A stretch of DNA of 64,000 nt from Pseudochrobactrum asaccharolyticum. Its GTDB lineage: Bacteria > Pseudomonadota > Alphaproteobacteria > Rhizobiales > Rhizobiaceae. The DNA lies in assembly GCF_003314995.1 (NCBI RefSeq), contig NZ_QNRH01000001.1, forward strand, positions 1-64,000. Direction: 5' to 3'. The notes beneath the pieces were generated by a model, which was not told where the DNA came from, ran no database searches, and saw only the letters and a program-made list of their open reading frames with translations. The position numbers and the translations under genes are program-made. Numbering within the stretch: position 1 is the stretch's first letter; the number at the start of each line of letters is the position of its first letter. Below are positions 46,222 through 55,825 of this stretch, piece after piece.

Positions 46222-47466
46222 ATGAGCTCTGATATGACGCAATTGCGTTTGCTTGCCATTAATAATTATTTTTACCGGCGTGGCGGTGCAGAAGCGATTT
46301 TTCTGGATCATATGAGCCTGTTCGAGGATATTGGCTGGCAGGCTATTCCCTTTGCCATGCAGCATCCGGAAAACCTGCCGTCCGACTGGTCGCAATATTT
46401 TGTTTCCGAAATTGAATATGGTCGTGAAAGCTCGGCGCTGACAAAAGTGAAACAGGCGGCAAAAGTTATCTATTCCCGTGAGGCACAGCAAAATCTGAGC
46501 CGGTTGCTGGAAGCTGCAAAGCCCGATATCGCTCATGCCCATAATGTCTATCACCATTTGTCGCCGTCGATTTTTGCGACGCTGAAACAGCACAATATTC
46601 CGGTGGTGATGACGGTGCATGATCTGAAGCTGGCCTGTCCCGCCTATAAAATGCTGGTTGACGGCCATGTCTGCGAGCAATGCAAAGGCGGACGGATCTA
46701 TAATGTGGTTGCCAATCGCTGCATCAAAGGCTCCCTGCCGCTGAGCGGGCTGGTGTTTGTGGAAACCGCGATCCACCGCATGCTCGGGCTTTATCGTAAT
46801 AAGGTGGATCGTTTCGTGGTGCCAAGCCGCTTCTATCGTGAGAAGCTGATTGAATGGGGCTGGCCGCAGGAACAACTGATCTATATCCCGAATTTTGTGG
46901 AAACAGACCATCTGAAACCGGTTTATGAGGCGCAGGATTATCTGCTTTTCGCCGGTCGTCTCGCGCCGGAAAAGGGTTTAAAGACACTGATTACAGCGGC
47001 AGAAAAATCCGGCGTGAAACTGGTTATTGCCGGTACCGGCCCTGATGAGGCTGAGTTGAAGGCGCTAGCCGCAGAACTCAATGTGCCGGTAATTTTCGCC
47101 GGTTATGTGACGGGTGAAAAGCTGCACCGGCTGATCGGTGAGGCAAGGGCACTGGTGCTGCCGTCTGAGTGGTATGAAAATGCCCCCGTCAGTATTTTGG
47201 AAGCCTATGCGCTGGGTACACCGGTGATTGGTGCGCGGATCGGCGGTATTCCTGAAATGATCCGTGACGGTGAAACAGGTTTGACCGCTGAGGCCGGTAA
47301 TGCGGAAGATTTGGCAAAACAGCTAAGTCATATGGCCGCTTTGCCTGTTGCAGAGCGCAATGCCATGGGGCTTGCTGGACGCGAATGGATTTTGAATGAG
47401 TTTTCCGCTGATGCTTACCGTAATCGGATGCTGGAACTCTATGGCACGCTCGGAGTAAGCGCATGA
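46222..47466 (+). CDS. Glycosyltransferase family 4
   Basis: A 414-residue GT-B glycosyltransferase. The N-terminus has NYFYRRGGAEAIFLDHMSLF, the middle has CPAYKMLVDGHVCEQCKGG, typical of a WcaL-like subgroup. The donor-binding half shows LLFAGRLAPEKGLKTLI and the EX7E motif within EWYENAPVSILEAYALGTPV. It transfers a nucleotide-activated sugar to a polysaccharide intermediate. Its last 4 bases overlap the next gene (ATGA), so the two transferases are coupled. Confidence 0.9.
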   Translation: MSSDMTQLRLLAINNYFYRRGGAEAIFLDHMSLFEDIGWQAIPFAMQHPENLPSDWSQYFVSEIEYGRESSALTKVKQAAKVIYSREAQQNLSRLLEAAKPDIAHAHNVYHHLSPSIFATLKQHNIPVVMTVHDLKLACPAYKMLVDGHVCEQCKGGRIYNVVANRCIKGSLPLSGLVFVETAIHRMLGLYRNKVDRFVVPSRFYREKLIEWGWPQEQLIYIPNFVETDHLKPVYEAQDYLLFAGRLAPEKGLKTLITAAEKSGVKLVIAGTGPDEAELKALAAELNVPVIFAGYVTGEKLHRLIGEARALVLPSEWYENAPVSILEAYALGTPVIGARIGGIPEMIRDGETGLTAEAGNAEDLAKQLSHMAALPVAERNAMGLAGREWILNEFSADAYRNRMLELYGTLGVSA

Positions 47467-48590
47467 GCAAGCGTCCCAAAGTGATGATGCTCGGCCTGCG
47501 CGGTGTGCCGCAGGTGCAGGGTGGCGTGGAAAAGCATGTGGAAGAGCTTGCCCGTGTGTTTGTTGAAAAAGGCTGGGATGTCGAAGTGCTCGGGCGCAAG
47601 CCTTATCTGAAACAGAAGCAAGCTTATCAGTGGGAAGGTGTGCAGGTCACGCCGCTTTGGGCGCCGGTTTCCACGAAATTTGAAGCGATCGCCCATACAT
47701 TTCTCGGCGTATTGGTTGCAGCCGTCAGGCGGCCGGATATTTTGCATATTCATGCGATCGGCCCCGCTTTGCTGACACCATTGGCGCGATTGTTCGGGTT
47801 GAAGACAGTCGTGACCCATCATGGTTTTGACTATAATCGTGACAAATGGGGCGGGCTTGCCCGTAAAATGCTCAAGACCGGTGAATGGGCAGGGATGCGC
47901 TTTGCCAGTCAGCGGATTGCCGTTTCGCGCCATATCGTGGAGACAATGGCGGAGCGCTATCATGTATCGGCGCAGTTTATTCCCAATGGGGTAACCTTGC
48001 GTGAAAGCGCCGGTACGAGCGATGTCCTGCAGCAGTTTGGATTGGTTGAGAAACAATATGTAGTGATGGTCGCCCGCATTGTTCCGGAAAAAAACCAGCA
48101 TGATCTGATTGCGGCTTTTGCTGCGATGCAGGCTGCCGGTTGTCACACGGACAAAAAATTAGCGATTGTCGGTGCAGCAGATCATCAGTCACCTTATGTG
48201 GACCAGGTGAAAGCTCTTGCTGCCCAAACGCCTAATGTTGTGCTGACGGGGATGCAACGCGGTGATGATCTGGCGGCACTTTACAGTAATGCGGCACTGT
48301 TTGTTTTGCCGTCCAGTCACGAAGGCATGCCGATCGCGATGATGGAGGCAATGGGCTATGGCCTGCCGGTACTGGCAAGCAATATTACTGCAAATCTGGA
48401 AGTTGGTTTGCCGGAGGGGGATTATTTCCCGCTTGGTGATACGCAGGCCTTAGCAAAGCAGATGGCTGTGAAACTTGATCAGCCTTTGAGTAGCAAACAG
48501 GCAGAAGCGCAGAGTGCGGAAGTGGCGGCAACCTATGGCTGGTCAGGAATCGCCGATCAGACTTTGGCGGTTTATCAGCGTTTGATTTAA
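47463..48590 (+). CDS. Glycosyltransferase family 4
   Basis: A 375-residue GT-B enzyme of the same broad family as its neighbour but not a close copy. The glycine-rich N-terminus is LRGVPQVQGGVEKHVEELAR, the donor-site region is VVMVARIVPEKNQHDLIAAF, and the EX7E motif lies in SSHEGMPIAMMEAMGYGLPV. It starts inside the stop of the upstream transferase and ends the polysaccharide cluster. The acceptor sugar is unknown. Confidence 0.9.
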   Translation: MSKRPKVMMLGLRGVPQVQGGVEKHVEELARVFVEKGWDVEVLGRKPYLKQKQAYQWEGVQVTPLWAPVSTKFEAIAHTFLGVLVAAVRRPDILHIHAIGPALLTPLARLFGLKTVVTHHGFDYNRDKWGGLARKMLKTGEWAGMRFASQRIAVSRHIVETMAERYHVSAQFIPNGVTLRESAGTSDVLQQFGLVEKQYVVMVARIVPEKNQHDLIAAFAAMQAAGCHTDKKLAIVGAADHQSPYVDQVKALAAQTPNVVLTGMQRGDDLAALYSNAALFVLPSSHEGMPIAMMEAMGYGLPVLASNITANLEVGLPEGDYFPLGDTQALAKQMAVKLDQPLSSKQAEAQSAEVAATYGWSGIADQTLAVYQRLI

Positions 48591-48701
48591 GCCTTGCTCA
48601 TCAGATCGGGCAGAAAGCAGTGAATTTCGAGTTTTGCCTTTGCATTATCTCAAGATGAATTAATGCGGGATACGCATGAAGCGCTTAAAATCATGGCAAT
48701 A

Positions 48702-48727
48702 AAAAAGGCGCTGAAAAGCGCCTTTTT
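48702..48727. terminator. Bidirectional terminator
   Basis: AAAAAGGCGCT and AGCGCCTTTTT form a perfect stem with a 4-base loop and T-runs on both strands. It lies between the convergent last glycosyltransferase and gcrA. Confidence 0.85.
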
Positions 48728-48746
48728 CTTTGATGCGTTTTTCCGT

Positions 48747-49310
48747 TTAGCGAGCGCGACGGCGCTCTGCTGTCGGCTGGAAAGCCAGCTTGGAATGATA
48801 GCTGCAATACGGGCTGGATTCACCGGATTCATGGCCACAAAAGTGGAAGTCTTCATGCAGCGGATCACCAACCGGCCATTTGCAGGTGCGCTCTGTCAGC
48901 TGCAACAATGTCAGGTGACGGGAGATTGGCACCACAACATTCTCGTTAGAGCGAATGATTGGTTCTGCAACGGCATCCGCCAGAATATCCGCCTGCAGCG
49001 CGGCGCTGCCGGAAGATTTCATCACGGTTGCACGTGGTGCAGCCGGGCTGGCGCTGACACTGGCAGCAGACATGCTGCTGACATTAGAGGTCGTTGCTGA
49101 CCGTGGTGTTGTCACCGGTGCAGGTGCCGGTTTTTTGCTGCGTGGCGCGGCAGTTGTGGTTTTGCCGCGTCCGGAGAGTTTAAGGCGGTGCACTTTTCCG
49201 ATCACCGCATTACGGCTTACGCCACCCAGCTGGGCTGCGATCTGACTTGCACTCAGACCTTCACTCCACAACTTCTTGAGAAGCTCGACGCGTTCATCTG
49301 TCCAGTTCAT
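48747..49310 (-). CDS. gcrA: Cell-cycle transcription factor GcrA
   Basis: A 187-residue protein. The N-terminal GcrA DNA-binding domain is MNWTDERVELLKKLWSEGLS, then ASQIAAQLGGVSRNAVIGK and VHRLKLSGRGK. An Ala/Ser/Pro-rich linker follows, and a C-terminal Cys/His region (CKWPVGDPLHEDFHFCGHES) contacts RNA polymerase in characterised members. GcrA activates genes with methylated GANTC promoters in Alphaproteobacteria together with CcrM. It is transcribed divergently from argD across about 600 bases. Confidence 0.96.
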   Translation of the reverse strand: MNWTDERVELLKKLWSEGLSASQIAAQLGGVSRNAVIGKVHRLKLSGRGKTTTAAPRSKKPAPAPVTTPRSATTSNVSSMSAASVSASPAAPRATVMKSSGSAALQADILADAVAEPIIRSNENVVVPISRHLTLLQLTERTCKWPVGDPLHEDFHFCGHESGESSPYCSYHSKLAFQPTAERRRAR

Positions 49311-49775
49311 TGTGGCTCAGGCTCCGTTCTTTATAATCTTTATAGCGTCCGGCGTTCGTTTTTGCGGGCCCGTTCAAGCAGGCACCATATGTACCGGACA
49401 GCTGGCGCTGTCGCACTAAATCTAGTCTTACTTTAATATGAAACTACCTTAAGCAGGGACGCCGTGACAAGCGCAGCGCCCTTTGCAGCATTGGTTTTCC
49501 CCAACCTTGGAGATCAGCGGGCATTTAATAGACCGGTTTTTTTTAAATACAAGGTTTTCGTGCAACACATGCGCGTTTATTTCATGGCAGCAGCGGCTGA
49601 AAATAATTGTTCAGCCATAAAAATGGTTTTAGCACAGTGGTTCAGCAGTTTCATCCTCTTCTGTAAAATTGTCTGTCAGCGACATTTTTGCGCATTTTGA
49701 AGAGGCTATTTTCCTGGTCTGACACCGGCGTCTTTGATTGACATTTAAATATTGGCGAACAATAGTGCATTGTCG

Positions 49776-49798
49776 AGCCGCCCTGAGGGCGGCTTTTT
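49776..49798 (+). terminator. Terminator-like hairpin upstream of argD
   Basis: AGCCGCCC and GGGCGGCT pair perfectly around TGA and are followed by TTTTGATTT. No gene ends just upstream on this strand, so it may end a small RNA or act as an attenuator in the argD leader. Confidence 0.65.
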
Positions 49799-49822
49799 GA
49801 TTTCATCTGCGCGCAACACCCG

Positions 49823-49867
49823 CTTCACCGGAGGGGAGTTTGAGAGAACTCACGGAGACCGGCGAAG
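49823..49867 (+). ncRNA. Structured leader element upstream of argD
   Basis: CTTCACCGG (49823-49831) pairs with CCGGCGAAG (49859-49867) with a single A-C mismatch. Inside lies a second stem GAGTTT-GAGA-GAACTC (49836-49851) closed by a GNRA tetraloop. The purine-rich internal loops (AGGG, ACGGAGA) look like a ligand-binding or protein-binding fold. It ends 49 bases before the argD ATG. I do not recognise a published RNA family. Confidence 0.45.
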
Positions 49868-49916
49868 TCTGAGATGCTGCCCGCTTCAATTTAAAGGCTT
49901 TGGAGGCCTTATTGGC

Positions 49917-51110
49917 ATGACGACTGCAAATGTGCACCCGCTTTACGACACCTATAATCGTGCAGCGTTGCGCTTTGAGCGAGGGGAAGGCGTTTGGCTG
50001 ATTACAGAAGACGGCGAGCGTTATCTTGATTTCGCAGCTGGTATCGCTGTGAATGCACTCGGCCACAGCCATCCTCATCTGGTAAAGACACTTCAGGATC
50101 AGGCCGCCAAATTGTGGCACCTGTCCAATGTTTATGAAGTGCCGGGTCAGGAACGCCTTGGTCAGCGCCTTGTCGATAATACATTTGCCGATAAAGTTTT
50201 CTTCACCAACTCCGGTGCCGAGGCACTCGAATGCGCGATTAAAACCGCGCGTCGTTATCATTTTGTCAATGGCCAGCCTGAGCGCTACCGCGTTGTCACT
50301 TTTGAAGGTGCTTTCCACGGCCGCACACTGGCAACGATTGCTGCAACCGGTCAGGCGAAATATCTCGAAGGTTTCGGCCCTAAGGTTGACGGTTTTGATC
50401 AGGTGCCGTTTGGCGATGAAGCTGCCTTGCGCGCTGCCATCACGCCTGAAACCGCTGCCGTTCTGCTTGAGCCTGTGCAGGGTGAAGGCGGTTTGCGTTC
50501 CTTCTCAACCGAGTTCCTGCGTCTCATCCGTCAGATCTGCGATGAAAACGGCCTGCTGCTGATTTTGGACGAAGTGCAGACCGGCGTTGGCCGTACCGGC
50601 AAATTCTATGCGCATGAATGGGCCGGCGTTACCCCTGACCTGATGGCAACAGCCAAAGGTATCGGCGGCGGCTTCCCGATGGGCGCATGTCTGGCAACGG
50701 CAGAAGCAGCCAAAGGCATGGTCGCAGGCGTACACGGCACCACCTATGGCGGTAACCCGCTGGCGATGGCTGTTGGCGAAGCCGTGCTGGATGTGATGCT
50801 GGCCGATGGTTTCTTTGATCATGTCAATGAAATGGCATCGCAGTTCCGTCAGGGCATGGCGTCGATTATTGACCGCTATCCGGATGTTTTCACTGAAGTG
50901 CGTGGCAAGGGCCTGATGATCGGTCTGAAATGTGCCGTTCCGAATGGCGATGTAATTACCGGTCTGCGCGCTGAGAAAATGCTCAGCGTTGGTGCGGGTG
51001 ATAATGTTGTGCGTTTGCTGCCGCCGCTGACAGTAACGGCAGATGATATGCGTGAAGCCCTGAACCGGATTGAAAAGGTTGCAGCGAAGCTTTCCAAAGC
51101 TCCTGCATAA
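49917..51110 (+). CDS. argD: Acetylornithine aminotransferase
   Basis: A 397-residue class III PLP-dependent aminotransferase of arginine biosynthesis, converting N-acetylglutamate semialdehyde to acetylornithine. Signatures are [38 protein letters not shown], and the PLP-Lys segment [16 protein letters not shown]. The ATG at 49917 follows GGAGG with 10-base spacing and is preferred over the in-frame upstream start at 49752, which would run through the folded leader. argF follows after 13 bases, as in other Hyphomicrobiales. Confidence 0.93.
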   Translation: MTTANVHPLYDTYNRAALRFERGEGVWLITEDGERYLDFAAGIAVNALGHSHPHLVKTLQDQAAKLWHLSNVYEVPGQERLGQRLVDNTFADKVFFTNSGAEALECAIKTARRYHFVNGQPERYRVVTFEGAFHGRTLATIAATGQAKYLEGFGPKVDGFDQVPFGDEAALRAAITPETAAVLLEPVQGEGGLRSFSTEFLRLIRQICDENGLLLILDEVQTGVGRTGKFYAHEWAGVTPDLMATAKGIGGGFPMGACLATAEAAKGMVAGVHGTTYGGNPLAMAVGEAVLDVMLADGFFDHVNEMASQFRQGMASIIDRYPDVFTEVRGKGLMIGLKCAVPNGDVITGLRAEKMLSVGAGDNVVRLLPPLTVTADDMREALNRIEKVAAKLSKAPA

Positions 51111-51123
51111 ACGGTGACTAATA

Positions 51124-52050
51124 ATGGCAAATGATAAGACTTTAAGGCATTTTACCGATCTCTCAGCAGTCAGCCCGCAGGACCTGCGTTTCATCATGGA
51201 TGAAGCGCGCGCCCGCAAAGAGCGATTAAAAGCCGGTAAGCGCGATAAGCCGCTTGAAGGCAAAGTTCTGGCAATGATTTTTGAAAAGCCGTCAACGCGA
51301 ACCCGCGTCTCTTTTGATGTGGGCATGCGCCAGCTCGGTGGTGAAACCATCATGCTGACCGGTTCGGAAATGCAGCTTGGCCGCAGTGAAACCATTGCGG
51401 ACACGGCTAAAGTTCTGTCACGCTTTGTCGATGCCATTATGATCCGTACGACCTCCCATGATCGCATGCTCGAACTGGCTGAGCATGCGACCGTGCCCGT
51501 GATCAATGCACTGACCGATGATACTCATCCGTGCCAGATTATGGCCGATATTCTGACGTTTGAAGAACATCGCGGTCCGATCAAAGGCCGTACAGTCACA
51601 TGGAGCGGTGACGGTAATAATGTGCTGCATTCCTTTATCGAGGCATCGGCACAGTTTGATTTCCGTCTGAATATTGCGACACCTTCAGGCAGTGAGCCGC
51701 TGCCGCGTTTCCTCGACTGGGCAAATGCAAATGGTGCAAAAATCTTCTCAACCACCAGTGCGGAAAAGGCTGTGGCCGGTTCTGACTGTATCGTAACCGA
51801 TACCTGGGTCTCGATGGGGCAGGAAGATAATGCGCGCGGCAATAATGTATTTATGCCGTATCAGGTGAATGCGGATCTGATGGCGAAAGCCAATAAAGAT
51901 GCGCTGTTCATGCACTGTCTGCCGGCGCATCGCGGTGAAGAAGTAACGGATGAAGTGATCGACGGCCCGCAATCGGTGGTTTTTGATGAAGCCGAAAACC
52001 GTATGCATGCACAGAAGGCGATTTTGACCTGGTGCCTTGAAGGACGCTGA
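51124..52050 (+). CDS. argF: Ornithine carbamoyltransferase
   Basis: A 308-residue enzyme making citrulline from ornithine and carbamoyl phosphate. The carbamoyl-phosphate motif is [20 protein letters not shown], followed by [18 protein letters not shown] and the ornithine-binding [18 protein letters not shown]. It is tightly linked behind argD and ahead of hslO, the standard order in Brucellaceae and Rhizobiaceae. Confidence 0.95.
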   Translation: MANDKTLRHFTDLSAVSPQDLRFIMDEARARKERLKAGKRDKPLEGKVLAMIFEKPSTRTRVSFDVGMRQLGGETIMLTGSEMQLGRSETIADTAKVLSRFVDAIMIRTTSHDRMLELAEHATVPVINALTDDTHPCQIMADILTFEEHRGPIKGRTVTWSGDGNNVLHSFIEASAQFDFRLNIATPSGSEPLPRFLDWANANGAKIFSTTSAEKAVAGSDCIVTDTWVSMGQEDNARGNNVFMPYQVNADLMAKANKDALFMHCLPAHRGEEVTDEVIDGPQSVVFDEAENRMHAQKAILTWCLEGR

Positions 52051-52197
52051 TCGCTTCTTATTTATATACTAACTTCAGGCTTGGCACATTGTCAGGCTTG
52101 TCCTAAATAAACATTTACGGCTTGCAGGTTTGTAAACAGCTTGCAGGCCGTATCTGATTTGTGGCGCAAGTTTTGCAGCCAATGAAAAGAGATCGTT

Positions 52198-53223
52198 ATG
52201 AATAATCAGACCAGTACCGACCAGATGATGACCAATAGCCCGATGCCGGATCATATTCCTCTGTCCGGTGATGATGTTGTTGTGCCGTTTCAGGTTGAGG
52301 GTCTGGATGTGCGCGGCCGTACAGTGCAGCTTGGCGCGGCGCTTGATGCTATTTTGAAACGCCATAATTATCCGGAAGCCGTTTCGCGGCTGCTGGGTGA
52401 AGCGGCAGTGCTGACCGTGCTGTTTGGCACATCCCTGAAATTTGACGGCAAGTTTATTTTCCAGACCAAATCTGACGGACCGGTAGATATGCTGGTGGTG
52501 GATTTCCGCACGCCTGATGCAATCCGCGCCTATGCACGTTTTGATGAAGAGCGTGTGGCAGAGTTTGTGGCTGCCGGTAAAACCAAGCCGGAAGAACTGC
52601 TGGGGCAGGGTACGCTGGCACTGACCGTCGATCAGGGCGAATTTACCCAGCGCTATCAGGGTATTGTCGCGCTGGATGGTTCTTCGCTGGAAGATATTGC
52701 GCGCAACTACTTCATGCAGTCTGAACAGATTGCGACTGAAGTGCAGCTCGCAGTTGCCCGCCTTTTTGAGCGCGGTGCCGATGGCAAGCCAACCGAACAA
52801 TGGCGTGCCGGTGGTCTGATGGTGCAGTTTCTGCCGCAGTCTGAACTACGCGCGCGCCATCGCGATCTGCACGGCGGCGATAATCCGAATGGTACTGAAG
52901 CTGAACAGGCACCGGTTGAGGATGAATGGCAGGAAGCCCGTTCATTGGTTGCGACCATTGACGATTCCGAACTGACCGATCCGCAGGTGCCGTCTGAACG
53001 TCTGCTGTATCGTCTGTTCCATGAGCGCGGCGTTCGCGTTTATGAAGGCACTAAAGTGGTTGATCATTGCGCTTGTTCACGCGAGAAAATTTTCGGCGTG
53101 TTGAAAGGTTTCTCGGCTGAGGAACTCGAACACAGCACTGAAAACGGCAAAATCTCTGTGACCTGTGAGTTCTGCTCAAGCCATTATGATTTCGAGCCTG
53201 CTGAAATCACTGCCGCACAATGA
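52198..53223 (+). CDS. hslO: Hsp33 redox-regulated chaperone
   Basis: A 341-residue protein of the Hsp33 family, a cytoplasmic holdase activated by oxidation. The N-terminal substrate domain has LLGEAAVLTVLFGTSLKFDG and KFIFQTKSDGPVDMLVVDFR. The C-terminal zinc switch is CACSREK followed by CEFCSSHYDF, giving the four cysteines that bind zinc when reduced. An N-terminal extension of about 25 residues precedes the core. Its stop overlaps the start of the GNAT gene (ATGA). Confidence 0.94.
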   Translation: MNNQTSTDQMMTNSPMPDHIPLSGDDVVVPFQVEGLDVRGRTVQLGAALDAILKRHNYPEAVSRLLGEAAVLTVLFGTSLKFDGKFIFQTKSDGPVDMLVVDFRTPDAIRAYARFDEERVAEFVAAGKTKPEELLGQGTLALTVDQGEFTQRYQGIVALDGSSLEDIARNYFMQSEQIATEVQLAVARLFERGADGKPTEQWRAGGLMVQFLPQSELRARHRDLHGGDNPNGTEAEQAPVEDEWQEARSLVATIDDSELTDPQVPSERLLYRLFHERGVRVYEGTKVVDHCACSREKIFGVLKGFSAEELEHSTENGKISVTCEFCSSHYDFEPAEITAAQ

Positions 53224-53759
53224 TGGCTGAAACCGAGAAAAGTGCCTGCCTGATCCGGCAGGCACATATCACAGATGCGGAGTTTTTGCCGGAGATTGAA
53301 CGCTCGGCAGTGCAGACTTTTGCCGCTGATCCGTCCTTGCATTTCATTCTGGATATGCCGGTGATGTCTGCTGAGCAGCATCGTGACTTTATGCAAAAAG
53401 GTCATGTGCTGGTAGCAGAGTGCGATGGTGTGTTAGGTGGATTTCTGGTGGCAGAAGCCATGCCGGATGAAAACCGTCTGCATGTCTGGGAACTGTCAGT
53501 CCATCAGAATTTCCAGCGGCGCGGGCTTGGCCGTACATTGCTGGATGCAGCGGCCGATATTGCTAAGGCGCAGGGCTGCACAAGCCTCAGCCTGACAACA
53601 TTTGGCGACGTGCCATGGAACCGGCCTTTTTATGAAAGCTGCGGGTATCAGGTGCTACCGGTATCGGAACATAATGCACGCTTCCGCTCGATTGCCGAGC
53701 TGGAAGAGTCTATTGGTTTGCCGATTGAGCGCCGTGTGGCGATGATCAGAACACTATAA
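53220..53759 (+). CDS. GNAT acetyltransferase
   Basis: A 179-residue GCN5-related N-acetyltransferase. The acetyl-CoA-binding motif A is NFQRRGLGRTLLDAAADIAK (the R-x2-G-x-G loop), preceded by LHVWELSVHQ and followed by WNRPFYESCGYQVLP. The acceptor is unknown. It is coupled to hslO by a 4-base overlap, so it might modify a stress-related target. Confidence 0.88.
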   Translation: MMAETEKSACLIRQAHITDAEFLPEIERSAVQTFAADPSLHFILDMPVMSAEQHRDFMQKGHVLVAECDGVLGGFLVAEAMPDENRLHVWELSVHQNFQRRGLGRTLLDAAADIAKAQGCTSLSLTTFGDVPWNRPFYESCGYQVLPVSEHNARFRSIAELEESIGLPIERRVAMIRTL

Positions 53760-54170
53760 TTAGTTGAGCACCGGCCTGTGCCCCGGCATATCGAGCGAAA
53801 ATGCCGGTATGGTGATGGAAAATAGTTTGCCCTCATTAGGGCTGCCGCTTTCATGATTTTGCATCATATAGCTGCCGGACATCATGCCCGATGAAGTCGT
53901 CAGTGGGCAACCGGATGAATATTGATAGCTGTCACCCGGTTTCAGAAACGGCTCTTCACCCACAACACCGGGGCCACGTACTTCTTCTGTGCGCCCGTGC
54001 GCATCGGTGATCTTCCATGTGCGCGAGCGCAATTGCACCGGAATATCCGAGTGATTGATTATCGTTACGCGATAGGCCCAGACATAACGGGATTCATCAG
54101 GAGCGGATTGCTCTTCCAGATAAAACGGCTCAACGGTGACTTCGATATTCTCGGTAATTGCACGATACAT
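53760..54170 (-). CDS. apaG: ApaG protein (CorD)
   Basis: A 136-residue beta-sandwich protein of the ApaG/DUF525 family. It opens [20 protein letters not shown] and continues [39 protein letters not shown] and [10 protein letters not shown]. The biochemical role is unsettled; relatives are linked to Co/Mg resistance and Ap4A metabolism. The start at 54170 is chosen from the family start; an 18-residue upstream extension has no support. It lies downstream of metZ on the same strand. Confidence 0.92.
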   Translation of the reverse strand: MYRAITENIEVTVEPFYLEEQSAPDESRYVWAYRVTIINHSDIPVQLRSRTWKITDAHGRTEEVRGPGVVGEEPFLKPGDSYQYSSGCPLTTSSGMMSGSYMMQNHESGSPNEGKLFSITIPAFSLDMPGHRPVLN

Positions 54171-54247
54171 AGAGACTACTCTGGAAGGCCATGGGAGCTG
54201 GCAGGATATGACGGCTGCCGGCAAATCAGCAGCCGTCTGATACCAGT

Positions 54248-55444
54248 TTAGCCTTGAGCGGCTTTCAGTGCAAAGCCAATATCATCGATCAGATCATCGG
54301 CATCTTCCAGTCCGATGGAAAGGCGCAGCAAGCCGTCGGTAATTCCGAGTTCCGCTTTGGCTTCATCGCTGAGATTTTTATGCGTTGAGGTGGCCGGATG
54401 GGTGATCAAGCTTTTTGCATCGCCGAGATTGTTGGAAATGCTGATGACCTCCAGCGCATTTTCAAATGCAAACGCTGCTTTCTTACCGCCTTTAAGTTCC
54501 AGCGCGATCATGGTGGAGCCGCCGGTCATCTGCTTGGCGATGATATCTGCCTGCGGGTGATCTTTGCGACCCGGATAAATCACACGGGCAATGGCATTCT
54601 GCTCGGCCAGAAAATCGGCAATCTTGGCGGCAGAACGGGTTTGTGCTTCAACACGCACGGCCAGTGTTTCCAGACCTTTGAGCATTGTCCATGCATTGAA
54701 CGGGCTGAGACCCGGACCGGTATGGCGGAAATAATCCTGCAGAACTTCTGTAATCCACTCGCGATCAGACAGAACAACGCCGCCGAGGCAACGTCCCTGT
54801 CCGTCAATATGTTTGGTGGCGGAATAGACAACAATATGGGCGCCGAGTTCTAGTGGGTGCTGATAGAGCGGGGTGGCAAATACGTTATCGACGATCAGCT
54901 TGGCACCGATACTATTGGCAAGACCTGCAATTCTGGCGATATCCATCACTTCCAGTGTCGGATTGGTCGGGCTTTCCAGAAACATGACTTTGGTGTTCGG
55001 GCGAACAGCATTTTCCCAGTTTTCAAAATTCACGCCGTCAATCAGGGTAAATTCAACGCCGTATTTCGGCAGCAACGTTTCAATGATGTAGCGACACGAG
55101 CCAAACATCGCTTTAGCCGCCAGCACATGGTCACCGGTACGCACCTGACAGAGGATCGCGGCGGCAACCGCAGCCATGCCGGAGGCGGTGGCGCGTGCTT
55201 CTTCTGCACCTTCAATTGCGCACATGCGTTTTTCAAACATATCCGTCGTCGGGTTGGCATAACGGGAGTAAATGAAACCCGGGTCTTCACCGGTAAAGCG
55301 TGCTTCGCAAGCTTCCGCAGTGTCATAAACAAAGCCTTGTGTCAGAAACAGCGCTTCGGATGTTTCACCATAAGGCGTGCGGGTTGTGCCGCTATGCACA
55401 AGCTGCGTTGCAGGGCGAAGGGTACGGATATGTGTCTTTGTCAT
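54248..55444 (-). CDS. metZ: O-succinylhomoserine sulfhydrylase
   Basis: A 398-residue Cys/Met-metabolism PLP enzyme that forms homocysteine from O-succinylhomoserine and sulfide. Features are [38 protein letters not shown], the PLP lysine in [20 protein letters not shown], and [20 protein letters not shown]. The leader carries a SAM-II riboswitch with terminators, the usual control of metZ in Hyphomicrobiales. apaG follows on the same strand. Confidence 0.95.
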   Translation of the reverse strand: MTKTHIRTLRPATQLVHSGTTRTPYGETSEALFLTQGFVYDTAEACEARFTGEDPGFIYSRYANPTTDMFEKRMCAIEGAEEARATASGMAAVAAAILCQVRTGDHVLAAKAMFGSCRYIIETLLPKYGVEFTLIDGVNFENWENAVRPNTKVMFLESPTNPTLEVMDIARIAGLANSIGAKLIVDNVFATPLYQHPLELGAHIVVYSATKHIDGQGRCLGGVVLSDREWITEVLQDYFRHTGPGLSPFNAWTMLKGLETLAVRVEAQTRSAAKIADFLAEQNAIARVIYPGRKDHPQADIIAKQMTGGSTMIALELKGGKKAAFAFENALEVISISNNLGDAKSLITHPATSTHKNLSDEAKAELGITDGLLRLSIGLEDADDLIDDIGFALKAAQG

Positions 55445-55502
55445 CGGTCCAGCCTATATTAAAGGATGGTCGGCAGGGTTCGGGCCACACCGGCCAATAA
55501 AA

Positions 55503-55551
55503 AACCGGCCTATGCATGAAGACGCAAAAAGGCCGGTTCGGAACCGCGGCC
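55503..55551 (-). terminator. Two overlapping terminators downstream of the SAM-II aptamer
   Basis: On the metZ strand, GGCC-GC-GGTT pairs with AACCGGCC followed by TTTTT (hairpin A). The same AACCGGCC can instead pair with GGCCGGTT about 20 bases further on, again followed by a T-run (hairpin B). The two cannot form at once. Confidence 0.7.
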
Positions 55552-55552
55552 A

Positions 55553-55612
55553 TATTTAGCAACTTCTTTAACGTGGCTGCAAGCCGGCCGGCAAATCACC
55601 ACGCCGATTTTG
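55553..55612 (-). promoter_or_regulatory. SAM-II riboswitch of metZ
   Basis: The minus strand reads TCGGCGTGGTGATTTGCC, then GGCTTGCAGCCACGTTAAA, then GAAGTTGCTAAAT, matching the SAM-II aptamer: a P1 hairpin and the conserved CACGUUAAA and GCUAAA segments of its pseudoknot. It binds S-adenosylmethionine and lowers metZ expression in known cases. It lies about 110 bases before the metZ start. Confidence 0.93.
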
Positions 55613-55701
55613 TAGGACTGTTATGCTTGTTATGTCAAGAGTGCTGTGTGCAATGTGTTCAGGTCATTGCAGTCTCGTGGCTTTACCTGTTAAAGGTTAA
55701 A

Positions 55702-55806
55702 GCATTTCACATTCAAGTTGGATCAACTTGAATGGCATGATAATGCGACAAACTAAAGAATCTAGAGCGAGTGCTATGATCCAATCTGGACGTCAACCGC
55801 TCTAGA
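55702..55806. repeat. Two intergenic palindromic elements upstream of dcd
   Basis: The first has inner arms CATTCAAGTTG / CAACTTGAATG (55710-55734) around GAT, inside an imperfect outer GCATT / AATGC pair. The second is TCTAGAGCG (55761-55769) / CGCTCTAGA (55798-55806) enclosing GATCCAA. Both share the GGATC-type core with the element at 40829-40877. Confidence 0.65.
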
Positions 55807-55825
55807 TGCAGTAAAATAGTATCTT

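Larger units (their letters stand above)
49311..49916. other. Long intergenic region between gcrA and argD
   Basis: About 600 bases. No gene is supported; a 78-residue plus frame at 49464-49700 lacks recognisable features. The right-hand part carries a hairpin with a T-run (49776-49798) and then a folded leader (49823-49867). The left part should contain the gcrA promoter. Confidence 0.5.
55445..55825. other. metZ leader and dcd upstream region
   Basis: This 380-base gap contains, from left to right, the metZ leader with terminator hairpins (55503-55551), the SAM-II aptamer (55553-55612), the metZ promoter area and palindromic repeats (55700-55806) in front of dcd. No additional gene is seen. 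Confidence 0.6.

Noticed and set aside
49464-49700. 78-residue plus frame between gcrA and argD
   Set aside because: No ribosome site, no homology-like motif; the region is better read as regulatory.
50505-51506. 333-codon minus-strand frame across argD and argF
   Set aside because: It is antisense to two certain genes, Ser/Arg-rich with no family features.
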